NCBI RefSeq assembly: GCF_001936335.1
Contig: NZ_CP018888.1
Coordinates: 62,001 to 126,000, forward strand
Reading direction: 5' to 3'
Source: Amylolactobacillus amylophilus DSM 20533 = JCM 1125
GTDB taxonomy: Bacteria; Bacillota; Bacilli; Lactobacillales; Lactobacillaceae
DNA length: 64,000 nt
Below, one piece after another: positions 9,528 through 21,258 of this stretch. Each line of letters opens with the position of its first letter. Positions within the stretch are counted from its first letter, which is position 1. The position numbers were made by a program, and so were the translations under genes. The notes beneath the pieces were generated by a model. The model worked only from the letters and a program-made list of their open reading frames with translations. It did not search any database and was not told the DNA's origin.

Positions 9528-10790
9528 CTATTTGATAAAGTAGCGGTAGATATCATTACCAGTGACAGCAATGATCAAGAGCAGGAGTAGGCCAAAGCCA
9601 ATCAGGTTCACAATTCCCTCTTTTTCCACCGGAATCGGCTTACGCCGGAACAATTCAACGATGTTCAGCAGCAACTTACCACCGTCTAATCCGGGAATCG
9701 GTAATAAATTGACGATACCCAGGTTAATGGAAATTGAAGCTAGAAACGCCAATACATACGTAAATCCAAGCTTAGACATCTGTGCCGTCTGAGAGTAGAT
9801 ACCCACCGGTCCAGAGAGCTTATTCAGACTGAAGCTAGCGACCAGGTTGCCGAGTGCACGGAAAATCATCGTGGTCGTGTCCACGGCCATGCTAAATCCC
9901 CGGTTGACTTTGGCACCAATGGCGTTGTTGCTTGCTGGGTAAATGCCTACCTGTGCGACCTTTTGGCCGGCGGTCTCCACAATCTTTGGCTTCACCGCAA
10001 AACTCTTTGTTTCGGTTCCACGCTTGACTGTAATTCGAACGTCTTTCCTACCCGCTCGGTCGATTTCGGCGGGAATCTGATCCCAACTTGTAATTTTTGA
10101 ACCATTAATTGTTGTAATCTGGTCACCCGCCTTCATGCCTACCTGCGCGGCAGGTGAATTTGGGACCGTTGATTTAATACTTGTCGTTAGCGGCCCTGTC
10201 GTCGACAGAGACCAAATCATGAACACGACAAATCCCAATAAGATATTCATCAACGGACCGGCAATGTTCGTTGCTATTTTTTGCCAGATATTTGCTTCTT
10301 GAAACTGGGTATCACGTGGTGCAATGATTAGTTCCGAGCCAGTCTGGTCAATAATTGTGGCGTCATGATCCACGTTGTAGGTCTGGAGGTTGTCCTCTGC
10401 GCCATTCTCGTACCCCTCAATCGTGAGCGTATCAACCAAATCAGCATTCTTGACCTGGACCGGAATGCCCTCGATTGGTAAATCCGACTCTGAGGCGTCG
10501 ATTCGATTGACCAAATCGTGTTCATTTTTGGCAAGCACGACGGTTTTGCCGGGATCAATCTCTGCAGCATCGTCAGGACCCGCCAGCCGGACGTAACCAC
10601 CGAGAGGCAGCCAACGAATGGTGTAAGTCGTCTGATGATACATTTTCTGAAACAGCTTTGGCCCCATGCCAATCGAGAACTCGCGCACGAGTACCCCGGA
10701 TTTCTTGGACACGATAAAATGACCGAATTCGTGAACGAAGACGAGGATTCCAAAGACAACGATAAAAATGAGAATACCACTCATAGACAT
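9528..10790 (-). CDS. rseP: Site-2 membrane protease RseP/RasP (Eep-like)
   Basis: 420 residues. An intramembrane zinc protease: HEFGH zinc motif in the first helix (about residues 20-24), PDZ domain near the middle (PAAQVGMKAGDQITTINGS), and the second catalytic motif NLLPIPGLDGG in a late helix. Transmembrane segments lie at the N-terminus, around residue 180 and at the C-terminus. Such proteases release anti-sigma factors, trim signal-peptide remnants and, in enterococci, process peptide pheromones (Eep). It follows cdsA by 31 bp in the lipid/translation gene run; the exact start (MSMSG or MSG) is uncertain by two codons. Confidence 0.94.
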   Translation of the reverse strand: MSMSGILIFIVVFGILVFVHEFGHFIVSKKSGVLVREFSIGMGPKLFQKMYHQTTYTIRWLPLGGYVRLAGPDDAAEIDPGKTVVLAKNEHDLVNRIDASESDLPIEGIPVQVKNADLVDTLTIEGYENGAEDNLQTYNVDHDATIIDQTGSELIIAPRDTQFQEANIWQKIATNIAGPLMNILLGFVVFMIWSLSTTGPLTTSIKSTVPNSPAAQVGMKAGDQITTINGSKITSWDQIPAEIDRAGRKDVRITVKRGTETKSFAVKPKIVETAGQKVAQVGIYPASNNAIGAKVNRGFSMAVDTTTMIFRALGNLVASFSLNKLSGPVGIYSQTAQMSKLGFTYVLAFLASISINLGIVNLLPIPGLDGGKLLLNIVELFRRKPIPVEKEGIVNLIGFGLLLLLIIAVTGNDIYRYFIK

Positions 10791-10821
10791 ACCTACTTTT
10801 CTGGTTATTGTGTTCTACATT

Positions 10822-11613
10822 CTACAGCAACAGCAAAAATGCTGCTACTGGTAAAACGAACAAGAGACTGTCGAAACGGTCAAGAATCCCACCGTGACCT
10901 GGCAATATTTTACCAGAATCCTTCACGCCATAATGTCTCTTATACGCCGATTCCACCAAGTCACCAAGTTGACCAACAATAGAAAGAATCACGGCAAAAA
11001 TGATTAGCAAGAGCGAGTTGTAGCCCGTGTTGACAAATGAAACATAGATAGCCGCTAAAATCACGGCAGCAACAGAGCCGCCGAGGCTACCCTCCCAAGT
11101 CTTATTGGGACTAATTACAGGCCAAAGCTTGTGCTTGCCAAATTTTCGTCCAATCATATAAGCACCAATATCCGTTGTCCAGACGATTACTAGGAGGTAG
11201 CCGAGTAATGCCAGGCCGTTATCGGCGTTTCTGATTGCTGCCAAGAAGTGGAAACCAGTACCAATATACAAAGCAGACAACGTTAGAATACCAGCATCGT
11301 CATAGTTGAACTTATTCTTTGAGACAACAATGTGAACGAGCATCAACATCACGAAGATGAAGAAGACATCAGTTCGGCTCAATGCATCTGGTAAGAAGTT
11401 GAAGAACGCGTTTGGTACGGCAAGTGTCAGTGCAGCAAGTGTAGACAGGATAAATTCAAAGGAAACGATAATTCGTTTTCTCATGATGAAGATCTCTGAA
11501 ATACCAACCACAGCAAGTGCGGCCGCCACAATATCGATGGCAATTCCGCCGAACCAGAGTACTGGAATAAAGAATATCAAGGCCACTACAGCCGTAATTA
11601 CACGTTGTCTCAT
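10822..11613 (-). CDS. cdsA: Phosphatidate cytidylyltransferase (CDP-diglyceride synthase)
   Basis: 263 residues, about eight hydrophobic segments. It makes CDP-diacylglycerol from phosphatidic acid and CTP, the branch point to phosphatidylglycerol and cardiolipin. The C-terminal family signature is clear: SAYKRHYGVKDSGKILPGHG followed by GILDRFDS. It is preceded by uppS (53-bp gap) and followed by rseP, the standard Firmicute order. PlsC (31064-31678) supplies the same pathway's substrate. Confidence 0.95.
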   Translation of the reverse strand: MRQRVITAVVALIFFIPVLWFGGIAIDIVAAALAVVGISEIFIMRKRIIVSFEFILSTLAALTLAVPNAFFNFLPDALSRTDVFFIFVMLMLVHIVVSKNKFNYDDAGILTLSALYIGTGFHFLAAIRNADNGLALLGYLLVIVWTTDIGAYMIGRKFGKHKLWPVISPNKTWEGSLGGSVAAVILAAIYVSFVNTGYNSLLLIIFAVILSIVGQLGDLVESAYKRHYGVKDSGKILPGHGGILDRFDSLLFVLPVAAFLLLL

Positions 11614-11666
11614 CTATCTAACCCACTTTTAGTTATTTTGTTTGAATAATAATTAGTCGAATTGTA

Positions 11667-12398
11667 CTACTTATCTTTGACGCCACCAAAACGGCGATCG
11701 CGACCCATGAAGTCATCCACCATGTCATTCAGATCATCCGTGGTGAAGTCAGGCCAAAACTTGTCGGTAAAAATCATCTCAGTGTATGCAAGTTGCCAGA
11801 GCAGGAAATTCGAGATGCGCTGCTCACCACTGGTCCTAATTAGGAGGTCAGGATCGGCGAAGTCACCGAGATTTGCGGTCATCATCTGCTCTGCTACCTT
11901 CTGCTCGTCGATGTCGGTTGCTTTTAGAGTGCCGGCCTCAACCTGTTCAGCTAGTTGCTTCGTTGCAGCGACAATTTCACGCCGTGAACCGTAGTTGAGT
12001 GCGAAGTTCAGAATCAAACCCGTATTGTTCTTCGTGGTCTCCATGGCACGTTCAGTCACCTGGCGTGTCTTCTCAGGTAATTCACCCAAAAAGCCCATGA
12101 CATTCACACGGACGTTTTCGGCCATGAGATCAGGCATGAACTTATCGAAGAAATCTATTGGTAAACGCATCAAATAGTTGACCTCTTCGGTCGGACGCGA
12201 CCAATTCTCGGTCGAGAATGCGTATAGTGTCAGAACTTTGATGCCTAAGCGATTAGCAGCCTTTGTGATGGTTTTGACGTTCTCCATCCCCTGCTTATGG
12301 CCAGCAACACGTGGTAAGAAGCGTTTCTTCGCCCAACGTCCGTTGCCATCCATGATAATCGCTAAATGATTTAAATGCTTGTCATCCGAGTTTGTCAT
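11667..12398 (-). CDS. uppS: Isoprenyl (undecaprenyl) diphosphate synthase
   Basis: 243 residues. A cis-prenyltransferase making the C55 lipid carrier for peptidoglycan and wall polymers. The substrate-binding P-loop with the catalytic aspartate is seen as [13 protein letters not shown] (about residue 16), and the C-terminal signature as [20 protein letters not shown]. Length is normal. It starts 12 bp after the frr stop and is co-transcribed with frr and cdsA. Confidence 0.96.
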   Translation of the reverse strand: MTNSDDKHLNHLAIIMDGNGRWAKKRFLPRVAGHKQGMENVKTITKAANRLGIKVLTLYAFSTENWSRPTEEVNYLMRLPIDFFDKFMPDLMAENVRVNVMGFLGELPEKTRQVTERAMETTKNNTGLILNFALNYGSRREIVAATKQLAEQVEAGTLKATDIDEQKVAEQMMTANLGDFADPDLLIRTSGEQRISNFLLWQLAYTEMIFTDKFWPDFTTDDLNDMVDDFMGRDRRFGGVKDK

Positions 12399-12410
12399 TA
12401 CGTACCTGGA

Positions 12411-12968
12411 TTATCCTTCTGTAATTTCCTTACTCTTCTCGGCAGCCAACTTGTCGATTTCCTTGGTTGCGTTGTTCGTAATGTTTTGTAGTTCGTTCTC
12501 TGAGTCATGCATTTCATCCTCAGAGATGTCACCGTTCTTTTGAGACTTCTTCAAGTCATCCATGAAGTCACGTCGCACGTTTCTGACAGCTACCTTAGCT
12601 TGTTCAGCCAATTTGCCAACTTCCTTTGCGATTTCTTGGCGACGTTCACTGGTCAATTGGGGAATAACAATTCGAATCACATCACCATCGTTTGCCGGTG
12701 TAATTCCTAGATCACTCGCAAGGATCCCTTTTTCAATGTCGCCTAAAGCGGTTTTGTCGTAGGGGTTCACTAACAGCACGCGAGGTTCTGGAATAGTGAT
12801 TGAAGCAATCTGATTTAATGGGGTTGGTGCGCCGTAATATTCTACGTTCACCCGATCAAGCAAACTTGCGTTAGCACGGCCGGCACGAATGCCGCCCAAA
12901 TCGCGTTCGAAGACAGCAATACTCTTCTTCATGTTGCTTCTTGCTGTGTCTAAACTGGTATTAGCCAT
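12411..12968 (-). CDS. frr: Ribosome recycling factor
   Basis: 185 residues, the standard size. It splits post-termination ribosomes with EF-G. Family hallmarks are the start [17 protein letters not shown], the [16 protein letters not shown] stretch and the C-terminal helix rich in Lys/Glu. It immediately follows pyrH (the ATG adjoins the pyrH stop), which implies translational coupling, and uppS follows. Confidence 0.97.
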   Translation of the reverse strand: MANTSLDTARSNMKKSIAVFERDLGGIRAGRANASLLDRVNVEYYGAPTPLNQIASITIPEPRVLLVNPYDKTALGDIEKGILASDLGITPANDGDVIRIVIPQLTSERRQEIAKEVGKLAEQAKVAVRNVRRDFMDDLKKSQKNGDISEDEMHDSENELQNITNNATKEIDKLAAEKSKEITEG

Positions 12969-13772
<804 letters not shown>

Positions 13773-13872
13773 TTATTAAAGAGTCTTAATATCTGGATAA
13801 TACATTGTAATTGTAGCACGACTTCACTTTACCACAGCCGACTGTATTATAGGAGAAAACGATATAATGAAA

Positions 13873-13962
13873 AGAGTTGACAGCGAGCTCTAGCATAGTG
13901 TTATACTTTGAGTACGAAAAAAGACAGAAGGAGGATGAGACCTTCTGCCTTAGGCAATTTCG
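13873..13962 (+). repeat. 90-bp repeat, copy 1 (promoter plus hairpin), cut by the insertion sequence
   Basis: Differs at only four positions from 18618-18707. Contains TTGACA (13877-13882), then TTATACT, then a 9-10 bp hairpin AGACAGAAGG/CCTTCTGCCT. Immediately upstream is AGGAG followed by a nine-codon open frame (MKRVDSEL, stop) that overlaps the -35 region. The copy is interrupted exactly at its TTTCG end by the ISL3 element, so the terminator that follows copy 2 is missing here. Confidence 0.85.
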
Positions 13963-15378
13963 GGCTCTATAATTTCTGTAGTGGGTAAATCCACCATGGA
14001 AATTATGGAGCCTTTTTGAGTATATACAAAAAGTCCCATATGACCTATAATGAAAAGTGCTCAAACTATCATTTTAGAAAGACTCATATGGAACAACTAA
14101 ATCTTATCACAAATTTTCTCAGAATTAAAGACAAAAATATCACTATCACTGATGAATATGATATGGGGACTCACTTAGAACTCCACGGTCACTTGGACTA
14201 CACAGCCCCTAAATGCCCAAAATGCAAGGGACAAATGGCTAAGTACGACTACCAGAAAACTTCTAAAATCCCCTACCTAGAAACTGCTGGCTACCCTTTA
14301 CTTATCCGTCTTCGAAAGCGTCGGTTCAAGTGTAAAGATTGCGGAAAAATGGCGGTCGCTGAAACTCCTCTTGTCAAGAAGAACCACCAAATCTCTGTCG
14401 CTGTTAACCAGAAAATCGCACAATTACTCATCGAAAATCAAGCAATGAAACATATTGCACACAGGCTATCAATTTCAACATCGTCAGTTATGAGAAAGCT
14501 CAATGAGTTCAAGTTTGAAACGGATTGGAATACCCTACCTGAGGTGATGAGTTGGGACGAGTATGCCTTCAAGAAGGGGAAAATGAGCTTCATCGCTCAA
14601 GATTTCGACTCCCTAAATGTCATCGCCATTCTCGACGGAAGAACTCAAGCAACCATCCGAAACCACTTTCTACGCTATCCTAGAAAGGTTAGAAATCGGG
14701 TCAAAGTGATTACCATGGATATGTTTAGTCCCTATTATCAACTTGCTAAACAGCTTTTTCCAAATGCAAAAATTGTACTCGATCGCTTTCATATCGTGCA
14801 ACACCTTAGTCGTGCTATGAACCGTGTCCGTATTCAAATTATGAATCAATTCGACAGAAAATCCCAGGAATACCGATCCTTGAAACGTTACTGGAAATTG
14901 ATACAACAAGATAGCCGTAAACTCAGCGATAAACGATTTTATCGACCTATGTTTCGAATGCATTTGACTAACAAGGAAATCCTAGAAAAACTCCTATCCT
15001 ACTCTGATGAACTCAGACAGCACTATGAACTCTATCAATTTCTCTTGTTCCATTTCCAAGAGAAAAACTCAGATCATTTCTTCAGTCTCATCGAACAGGA
15101 AATAGCCACTGTTAATCCTATTTTCCAGACGGTATTTAAGACATTTCTAAAGGATAAGGACAAGGTTTTAAACGCCATGGAATTGCCTTATTCAAACGCC
15201 AAACTGGAAGCTACCAATAATCTCATCAAAGTCATTAAGAGAAATGCCTTTGGTTTCAGGAACTTTGAAAACTTTAAAAAACGGATTTTGATTGCATTGA
15301 ACATAAAGAAAGAGAGGACGAAGTTCGTCCTCTCTAGATGTTAGCTTTTCATCTACCCACTACAGTTGACAAAGAGCC
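13963..15378 (+). mobile_element. ISL3-family insertion sequence (IS1167-like)
   Basis: About 1416 bp. The ends are imperfect inverted repeats of about 27 bp: both begin GGCTCT and share CTGTAGTGGGTA after a variable centre (left 13963-13990, right 15351-15378 inverted). It carries one transposase. The flanks (CAATTTCG on the left, AAAATAAG on the right) are not a target duplication, so the element probably took part in a deletion or recombination after insertion: the left flank is the broken 90-bp repeat and the right flank is the amylase terminator. Confidence 0.88.
14088..15344 (+). CDS. ISL3-family transposase
   Basis: 418 residues from the ATG at 14088 (MEQLNLITNFLRIKD), which matches relatives better than the longer frame from 14016. 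The N-terminal zinc finger is CPKC..CKDC (ISL3 type) with a helix-turn-helix after it. The DDE catalytic residues can be placed at SWDEYAFKKG, VITMDMFSPYY and the late NAKLEATNN. It appears intact, so the element may still be mobile. The closest remembered relatives are streptococcal IS1167/IS1193-type elements. Confidence 0.92.
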   Translation: MEQLNLITNFLRIKDKNITITDEYDMGTHLELHGHLDYTAPKCPKCKGQMAKYDYQKTSKIPYLETAGYPLLIRLRKRRFKCKDCGKMAVAETPLVKKNHQISVAVNQKIAQLLIENQAMKHIAHRLSISTSSVMRKLNEFKFETDWNTLPEVMSWDEYAFKKGKMSFIAQDFDSLNVIAILDGRTQATIRNHFLRYPRKVRNRVKVITMDMFSPYYQLAKQLFPNAKIVLDRFHIVQHLSRAMNRVRIQIMNQFDRKSQEYRSLKRYWKLIQQDSRKLSDKRFYRPMFRMHLTNKEILEKLLSYSDELRQHYELYQFLLFHFQEKNSDHFFSLIEQEIATVNPIFQTVFKTFLKDKDKVLNAMELPYSNAKLEATNNLIKVIKRNAFGFRNFENFKKRILIALNIKKERTKFVLSRC

Positions 15379-15416
15379 AAAATAAGATCCCCTATCGACA
15401 GGGGACCTTATTTTTT
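15379..15416 (-). terminator. Rho-independent terminator after the alpha-amylase gene
   Basis: A 12-bp near-perfect stem AATAAGRTCCCC/GGGGACCTTATT with an 8-nt loop; on the minus strand a T-rich tract follows. It begins directly at the right end of the ISL3 element. Confidence 0.8.
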
Positions 15417-15431
15417 AGGAAGGAAACACAC

Positions 15432-18275
<2,844 letters not shown>

Positions 18276-18405
18276 CTAAAAAATAATAAGAAAACGTTCG
18301 CATTTTCTTGAAAAAATATATCTACAGTTGATGACCTTGAACCTAGCAATCAACTGTAGAGGAATAAGTACTCTCCTTTCTTTCAAAATTAAATCATTCG
18401 CCAAA

Positions 18406-18419
18406 TGCAAACGGTTGCA
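18406..18419 (-). promoter_or_regulatory. LacI-family operator (MalR/CcpA-like) at the amylase promoter
   Basis: TGCAAACGGTTGCA fits GCAANCGNTTGC, the pattern of streptococcal MalR-type sites. It lies 2 bp downstream of a minus-strand TATAAT (18422-18427), i.e. over the transcription start, where a bound repressor would block initiation. Confidence 0.65.
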
Positions 18420-18525
18420 AAATTATAATATCATATTTGTTGGTTAATTTCAAACAGCTAAAAAATCATGAAAAACCGCTCTGTATCAGGTTTTACTGTC
18501 AATTTATGCTACTTTAGGGAAAATT

Positions 18526-18541
18526 TTGTTACCGTTAACAA
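18526..18541. promoter_or_regulatory. Palindrome of TTGTTACCGKTAACAA type upstream of the amylase gene
   Basis: TTGTTACCGTTAACAA, a one-mismatch palindrome about 260 bp upstream of the amylase start. The same core occurs as a perfect 22-bp palindrome upstream of the pilus operon (45637-45658). It looks like a second LacI/GalR-type operator; the regulator is unknown. Confidence 0.45.
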
Positions 18542-18562
18542 TTTCGTGAAAAGTTGTTTAAG

Positions 18563-18590
18563 TCTTAATCTTTTGGATTAAGGCTTTTTT
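18563..18590 (+). terminator. Terminator hairpin, first of two near-identical copies
   Basis: GTCTTAATC-TTTTG-GATTAAGGC then TTTTTT. The surrounding 60 bp (18541-18600) recur at 18702-18762, after the second 90-bp repeat. No gene is visible just before it; it probably ended another copy of the repeat cassette. Confidence 0.65.
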
Positions 18591-18617
18591 GATTTGGTAT
18601 TGGAGATAACGTAAAAC

Positions 18618-18707
18618 AGAGTTGACAGCGAGCTCTAGCATAGTGTTATACTTTGAGTACGAAAAAAGACAGAAGGTGGATTGGACCTTCTGCCTTAGGC
18701 GATTTCG
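18618..18707 (+). repeat. 90-bp repeat, copy 2
   Basis: About 96 % identical to 13873-13962. It includes TTGACA (18622-18627) and TTATAC/TATACT (18646-18652), then the AGAAGG/CCTTCT hairpin. Unlike copy 1 it continues into a terminator. The two copies bracket the ISL3-amylase segment in direct orientation and could recombine to delete it. Confidence 0.85.
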
Positions 18708-18752
18708 TGGAAAACTACTTAAGTCTTAATCTTTTGGATTAAGGCTTTTTTT
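18659..18752 (+). ncRNA. Candidate small RNA of about 95 nt (promoter-hairpin-terminator unit)
   Basis: Seen: a strong sigma-A promoter (TTGACA, 18-19 bp, TTATAC/TATACT), a first hairpin ACAGAAGG..CCTTCTG, a single-stranded purine/U stretch, and a rho-independent terminator (18722-18752) with seven T. No open frame worth translating lies between them. That layout is what a trans-acting small RNA gene looks like. I do not recognise a named family; the unit recurs in part at 13873 and at 18541. Expression is inference. Confidence 0.35.
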
Positions 18753-18789
18753 GATTTGGTTAATCAACCAATCAATTGATTTTAAGCCA

Positions 18790-18864
18790 TCAACTAGTAT
18801 CTTCACTAATTTCAAAAAGTTGAATAAATCCAACTAATCCGTTTACACTTTCCATTCTTCTCAT
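18790..18864 (-). CDS. Possible 24-residue peptide gene
   Basis: ATG at 18864 is preceded by AAAGGGGG with 7-nt spacing and encodes a 24-residue peptide, MRRMESVNGLV... ending EISEDTS. The ribosome site is good for such a short frame. It could be a small signalling or bacteriocin-like peptide or the truncated start of a lost gene. No homologue is recognised. Confidence 0.2.
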   Translation of the reverse strand: MRRMESVNGLVGFIQLFEISEDTS

Positions 18865-18962
18865 GGCAATACCCCCTTTAATTCTAGAAATCTTGTTGGA
18901 GGTGGCCACGAAACGCCATACAATAAACTACGCGAAATATAGGCGATTCTGTTTAAGAATTT

Positions 18963-18996
18963 AAAAAAGCTTCCAACTTTACATAAAGTTTGGAAG
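18963..18996 (-). terminator. Terminator after the GNAT gene
   Basis: Minus strand: CTTCCAAACTTT-ATGT-AAAGTTGGAAG (one bulge) followed by CTTTTTTAA, just past the stop of the acetyltransferase gene. It marks the right limit of the streptococcal-looking block. Confidence 0.8.
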
Positions 18997-19003
18997 TTTG
19001 TTT

Positions 19004-19882
19004 TTAAATCTTAGCATTCAAATACACAATCTCAGTCTCAATCGAAAAACCTGCTTTTTGATAAACGTGCAATGCGCGCGGATTATCGGCATCAACACCA
19101 AGTGTCAGAATGCGTGGTTCACGCTTAGTCAGCTCATTGACAGCCAGTTTCACGAGTTCGGTACCGTAACCATTATTCTGGTAGTCAGGATCAATCTCGA
19201 GCGAGAACAGGTAATAGCCATCCGACATGTCGACGCTTGTCGAACCCAGCAGCACGCCATTCTTCTTCAGCACATAAATCAGCATTTCAGGCTTGGCCAT
19301 CGTATTAATGTAATGCTGCGGACCAGGCTTCTCGGTCTCCTCTTCACCACCAAAAGCGCGGCGACTCAGCTTAACCATCGCAGGAATCAAATCTTTGGTC
19401 ATCACTGAAAGTTCGAGCTCATCGTCCGTCGGCAAAGGCGTTGTGGGTGGATTCATGCTAAGCTGAAATTCAGTAGCAGGATTAATCTCAAGGTTCGTAT
19501 TCTTTATGAATTCAGGATTTGCATCTAGAAAGCGACGTTCAGTGACAAACGAGTATTTGCTATAGCCAAACTGTTTCAGAGTAGCTTCAACTTGCTTACG
19601 TAGCTCAGTTGCTACTCCTTGTCGTCTATATTCTGGATGCACAATCAAGAACACTTCTGTCCCCGCATCATCTGGCCGAACATCAGCGTAGATTGCGGCA
19701 ACTCCAACCAGCGCATCCCCTTCATATGCTAAAATATCATTCTGCATCTCAGGGAAATAGTTGTACATATTGCTGACAAAAGGCAAGCGTTTGGTACCGT
19801 CGTGTTGTTGGGCAGCAGTGACAAGTTCATTGATTTGGATTTGTTGGGAATGGGTTAGGTTGTTGGTGGTTATGGTGTTCAT
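19004..19882 (-). CDS. Tandem GNAT-family acetyltransferase
   Basis: 292 residues with two GNAT folds. The first (about 20-140) has the acetyl-CoA loop HPEYRRQGVATELRKQ; the second (about 155-292) has EIDPDYQNNGYGTELVK, then NPRALHVYQKAGFS. The N-acetylation substrate is unknown; such proteins acetylate amines of small molecules or peptides. Codon use and GC look like the lactobacillus backbone rather than the neighbouring blocks. It stands alone between a terminator and the methyltransferase gene. Confidence 0.85.
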   Translation of the reverse strand: MNTITTNNLTHSQQIQINELVTAAQQHDGTKRLPFVSNMYNYFPEMQNDILAYEGDALVGVAAIYADVRPDDAGTEVFLIVHPEYRRQGVATELRKQVEATLKQFGYSKYSFVTERRFLDANPEFIKNTNLEINPATEFQLSMNPPTTPLPTDDELELSVMTKDLIPAMVKLSRRAFGGEEETEKPGPQHYINTMAKPEMLIYVLKKNGVLLGSTSVDMSDGYYLFSLEIDPDYQNNGYGTELVKLAVNELTKREPRILTLGVDADNPRALHVYQKAGFSIETEIVYLNAKI

Positions 19883-19960
19883 ACATTGACTCTACTTTTC
19901 TTATTGGTATGTTAAATTTGAAATGTTTTTAGCGGGTAAAAATCATGTGGTTAACTATTA

Positions 19961-21256
19961 TTAGTGATCGACTCTCTCAACTTTTCTTTTACTGTAGAAT
20001 GACTTATTAAAGTCTTCTAGATTAGCTAATTTTTCAATTTCTAACCCTATTTCTTTTACCAGATTTACAACAAGCGCATTGCCCATTGCGAAATATCGAT
20101 TAGGTGTTGTAACACCTTCAAGTTTGGTCCAGTTTTTTGGAAATGTATTTATCTTTTCAGCTTCTACAGGTGAAATCAAACGTAGTTTACCATTTCCTGG
20201 ATCCATTATAACATGACTCATTCTCGATACAGTATGCTCAGATGTGACCATAGTTCTAGCTGGCTTATCAAGTGAATCAGGATATGGGATAGCCCCCATT
20301 CCGTATCTATATTCAAATCCAGTTTTTGAAATCTTGGTTGTTCTAAATCCAGCTTTTAGTTCTGTAAATTTAGCCTTTTTTTCAGGAGTTAGATATAGAC
20401 TAATATCTTCATTGTTCGGCTCGATTATTTTTTTAAGAGGCAATGCCTTCTTCAATTTCGGCTCGTAATCAGCCATTACAACCTCACCATCAGTCATAAA
20501 GCCTGTTTTTTTGAAACCCCTTTTGACCAGAAACTTCTGAGAAAATTCAGGTAAAGACTTGTACTGATTCAAATCAACGAATTCGATATTCTGAACACTT
20601 TTATTCCTTAATGTACTCGTTAATGGTGCCATCGTCATTAAGAATTCCTCGACTTCAAGAATACTATCTTTGTTTACCCTATGAACAGTCTTCATAAATT
20701 CTGTATCTTCTCTAAATGCAAATATGAAGGTTCTTCTTCTTCTCTGGGGATGACCATAATCTGCAGCGTTAATCATTTTCCAAGTTGCCCCATAACCCAA
20801 TCCGGCAAGTGTTTTTAGAATCATGCCGAAATCTCGACCAGGTTGAGAGCTTTTTACACCTGGAGAAGCTAATAATCTATCAACATTCTCCAAAAAAATA
20901 AATTGAGGCCATTTTTCTTCTATTACTTCTTTTATATCCCACCAAAGCACACCTTTTTTTCCATAAAGGCCTTCGGCTTTTGTGGATGCAACCGAATAGT
21001 CCTGGCAAGGAAAACCTCCGACAAGTAAATTCATGTCTGGAATTTTAGCTTTCTCAACCTCGGAAATATTTTCGTTTGTCACAAATGTTTTTGGAAATTT
21101 GTGTTTATAAATTTCATATGCAAATTGATTTAATCGCCCAGGTTCATATTGATCAGCCCAAACAACTTCAAACGCATCGCTTGCCCTGCGAAGTCCCAAA
21201 TGAAAGCCACCAACACCAGCGAACATTTCTGCGACTTTTATTTTGGTTTCAGACAT
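19961..21256 (-). CDS. DNA (cytosine-5-)-methyltransferase
   Basis: 431 residues. All core m5C motifs are visible: motif I AEMFAGVGGFHLGL (about 9-22), motif IV GGFPCQDYSVA with catalytic Cys84, motif VI ENVDRLL (123-129), motif VIII QRRRRTF (171-177), the target-recognition region (about 190-345) and motif X RYFAMGNALVV near the C-terminus. It would methylate host DNA at an unknown sequence. It follows the PLD-SNF2 gene by 2 bp, so it is the protective half of a restriction-modification-like system. AT-rich codon use differs from the backbone. Confidence 0.93.
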   Translation of the reverse strand: MSETKIKVAEMFAGVGGFHLGLRRASDAFEVVWADQYEPGRLNQFAYEIYKHKFPKTFVTNENISEVEKAKIPDMNLLVGGFPCQDYSVASTKAEGLYGKKGVLWWDIKEVIEEKWPQFIFLENVDRLLASPGVKSSQPGRDFGMILKTLAGLGYGATWKMINAADYGHPQRRRRTFIFAFREDTEFMKTVHRVNKDSILEVEEFLMTMAPLTSTLRNKSVQNIEFVDLNQYKSLPEFSQKFLVKRGFKKTGFMTDGEVVMADYEPKLKKALPLKKIIEPNNEDISLYLTPEKKAKFTELKAGFRTTKISKTGFEYRYGMGAIPYPDSLDKPARTMVTSEHTVSRMSHVIMDPGNGKLRLISPVEAEKINTFPKNWTKLEGVTTPNRYFAMGNALVVNLVKEIGLEIEKLANLEDFNKSFYSKRKVERVDH

Positions 21257-21258
21257 AT

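Noticed and set aside
10518-10982. Plus-strand open frame of 154 codons across rseP/cdsA
   Set aside because: It lies antisense to two well-recognised genes, has no ribosome site and no family features; similar long antisense frames recur over all GC-richer backbone genes.
15313-15337. Near-perfect palindrome AGAGAGGACGAA/TTCGTCCTCTCT as a regulatory site
   Set aside because: It lies within the last codons of the transposase gene and is better read as part of that coding sequence and its end.
13963-15378. 8-bp target-site duplication for the ISL3 element
   Set aside because: Flanking octamers CAATTTCG and AAAATAAG are unrelated.
18870-18980. Plus-strand 33-residue frame starting MAIPPLILEILLEV
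   Set aside because: No ribosome site, and the sequence after it looks like recombination debris.
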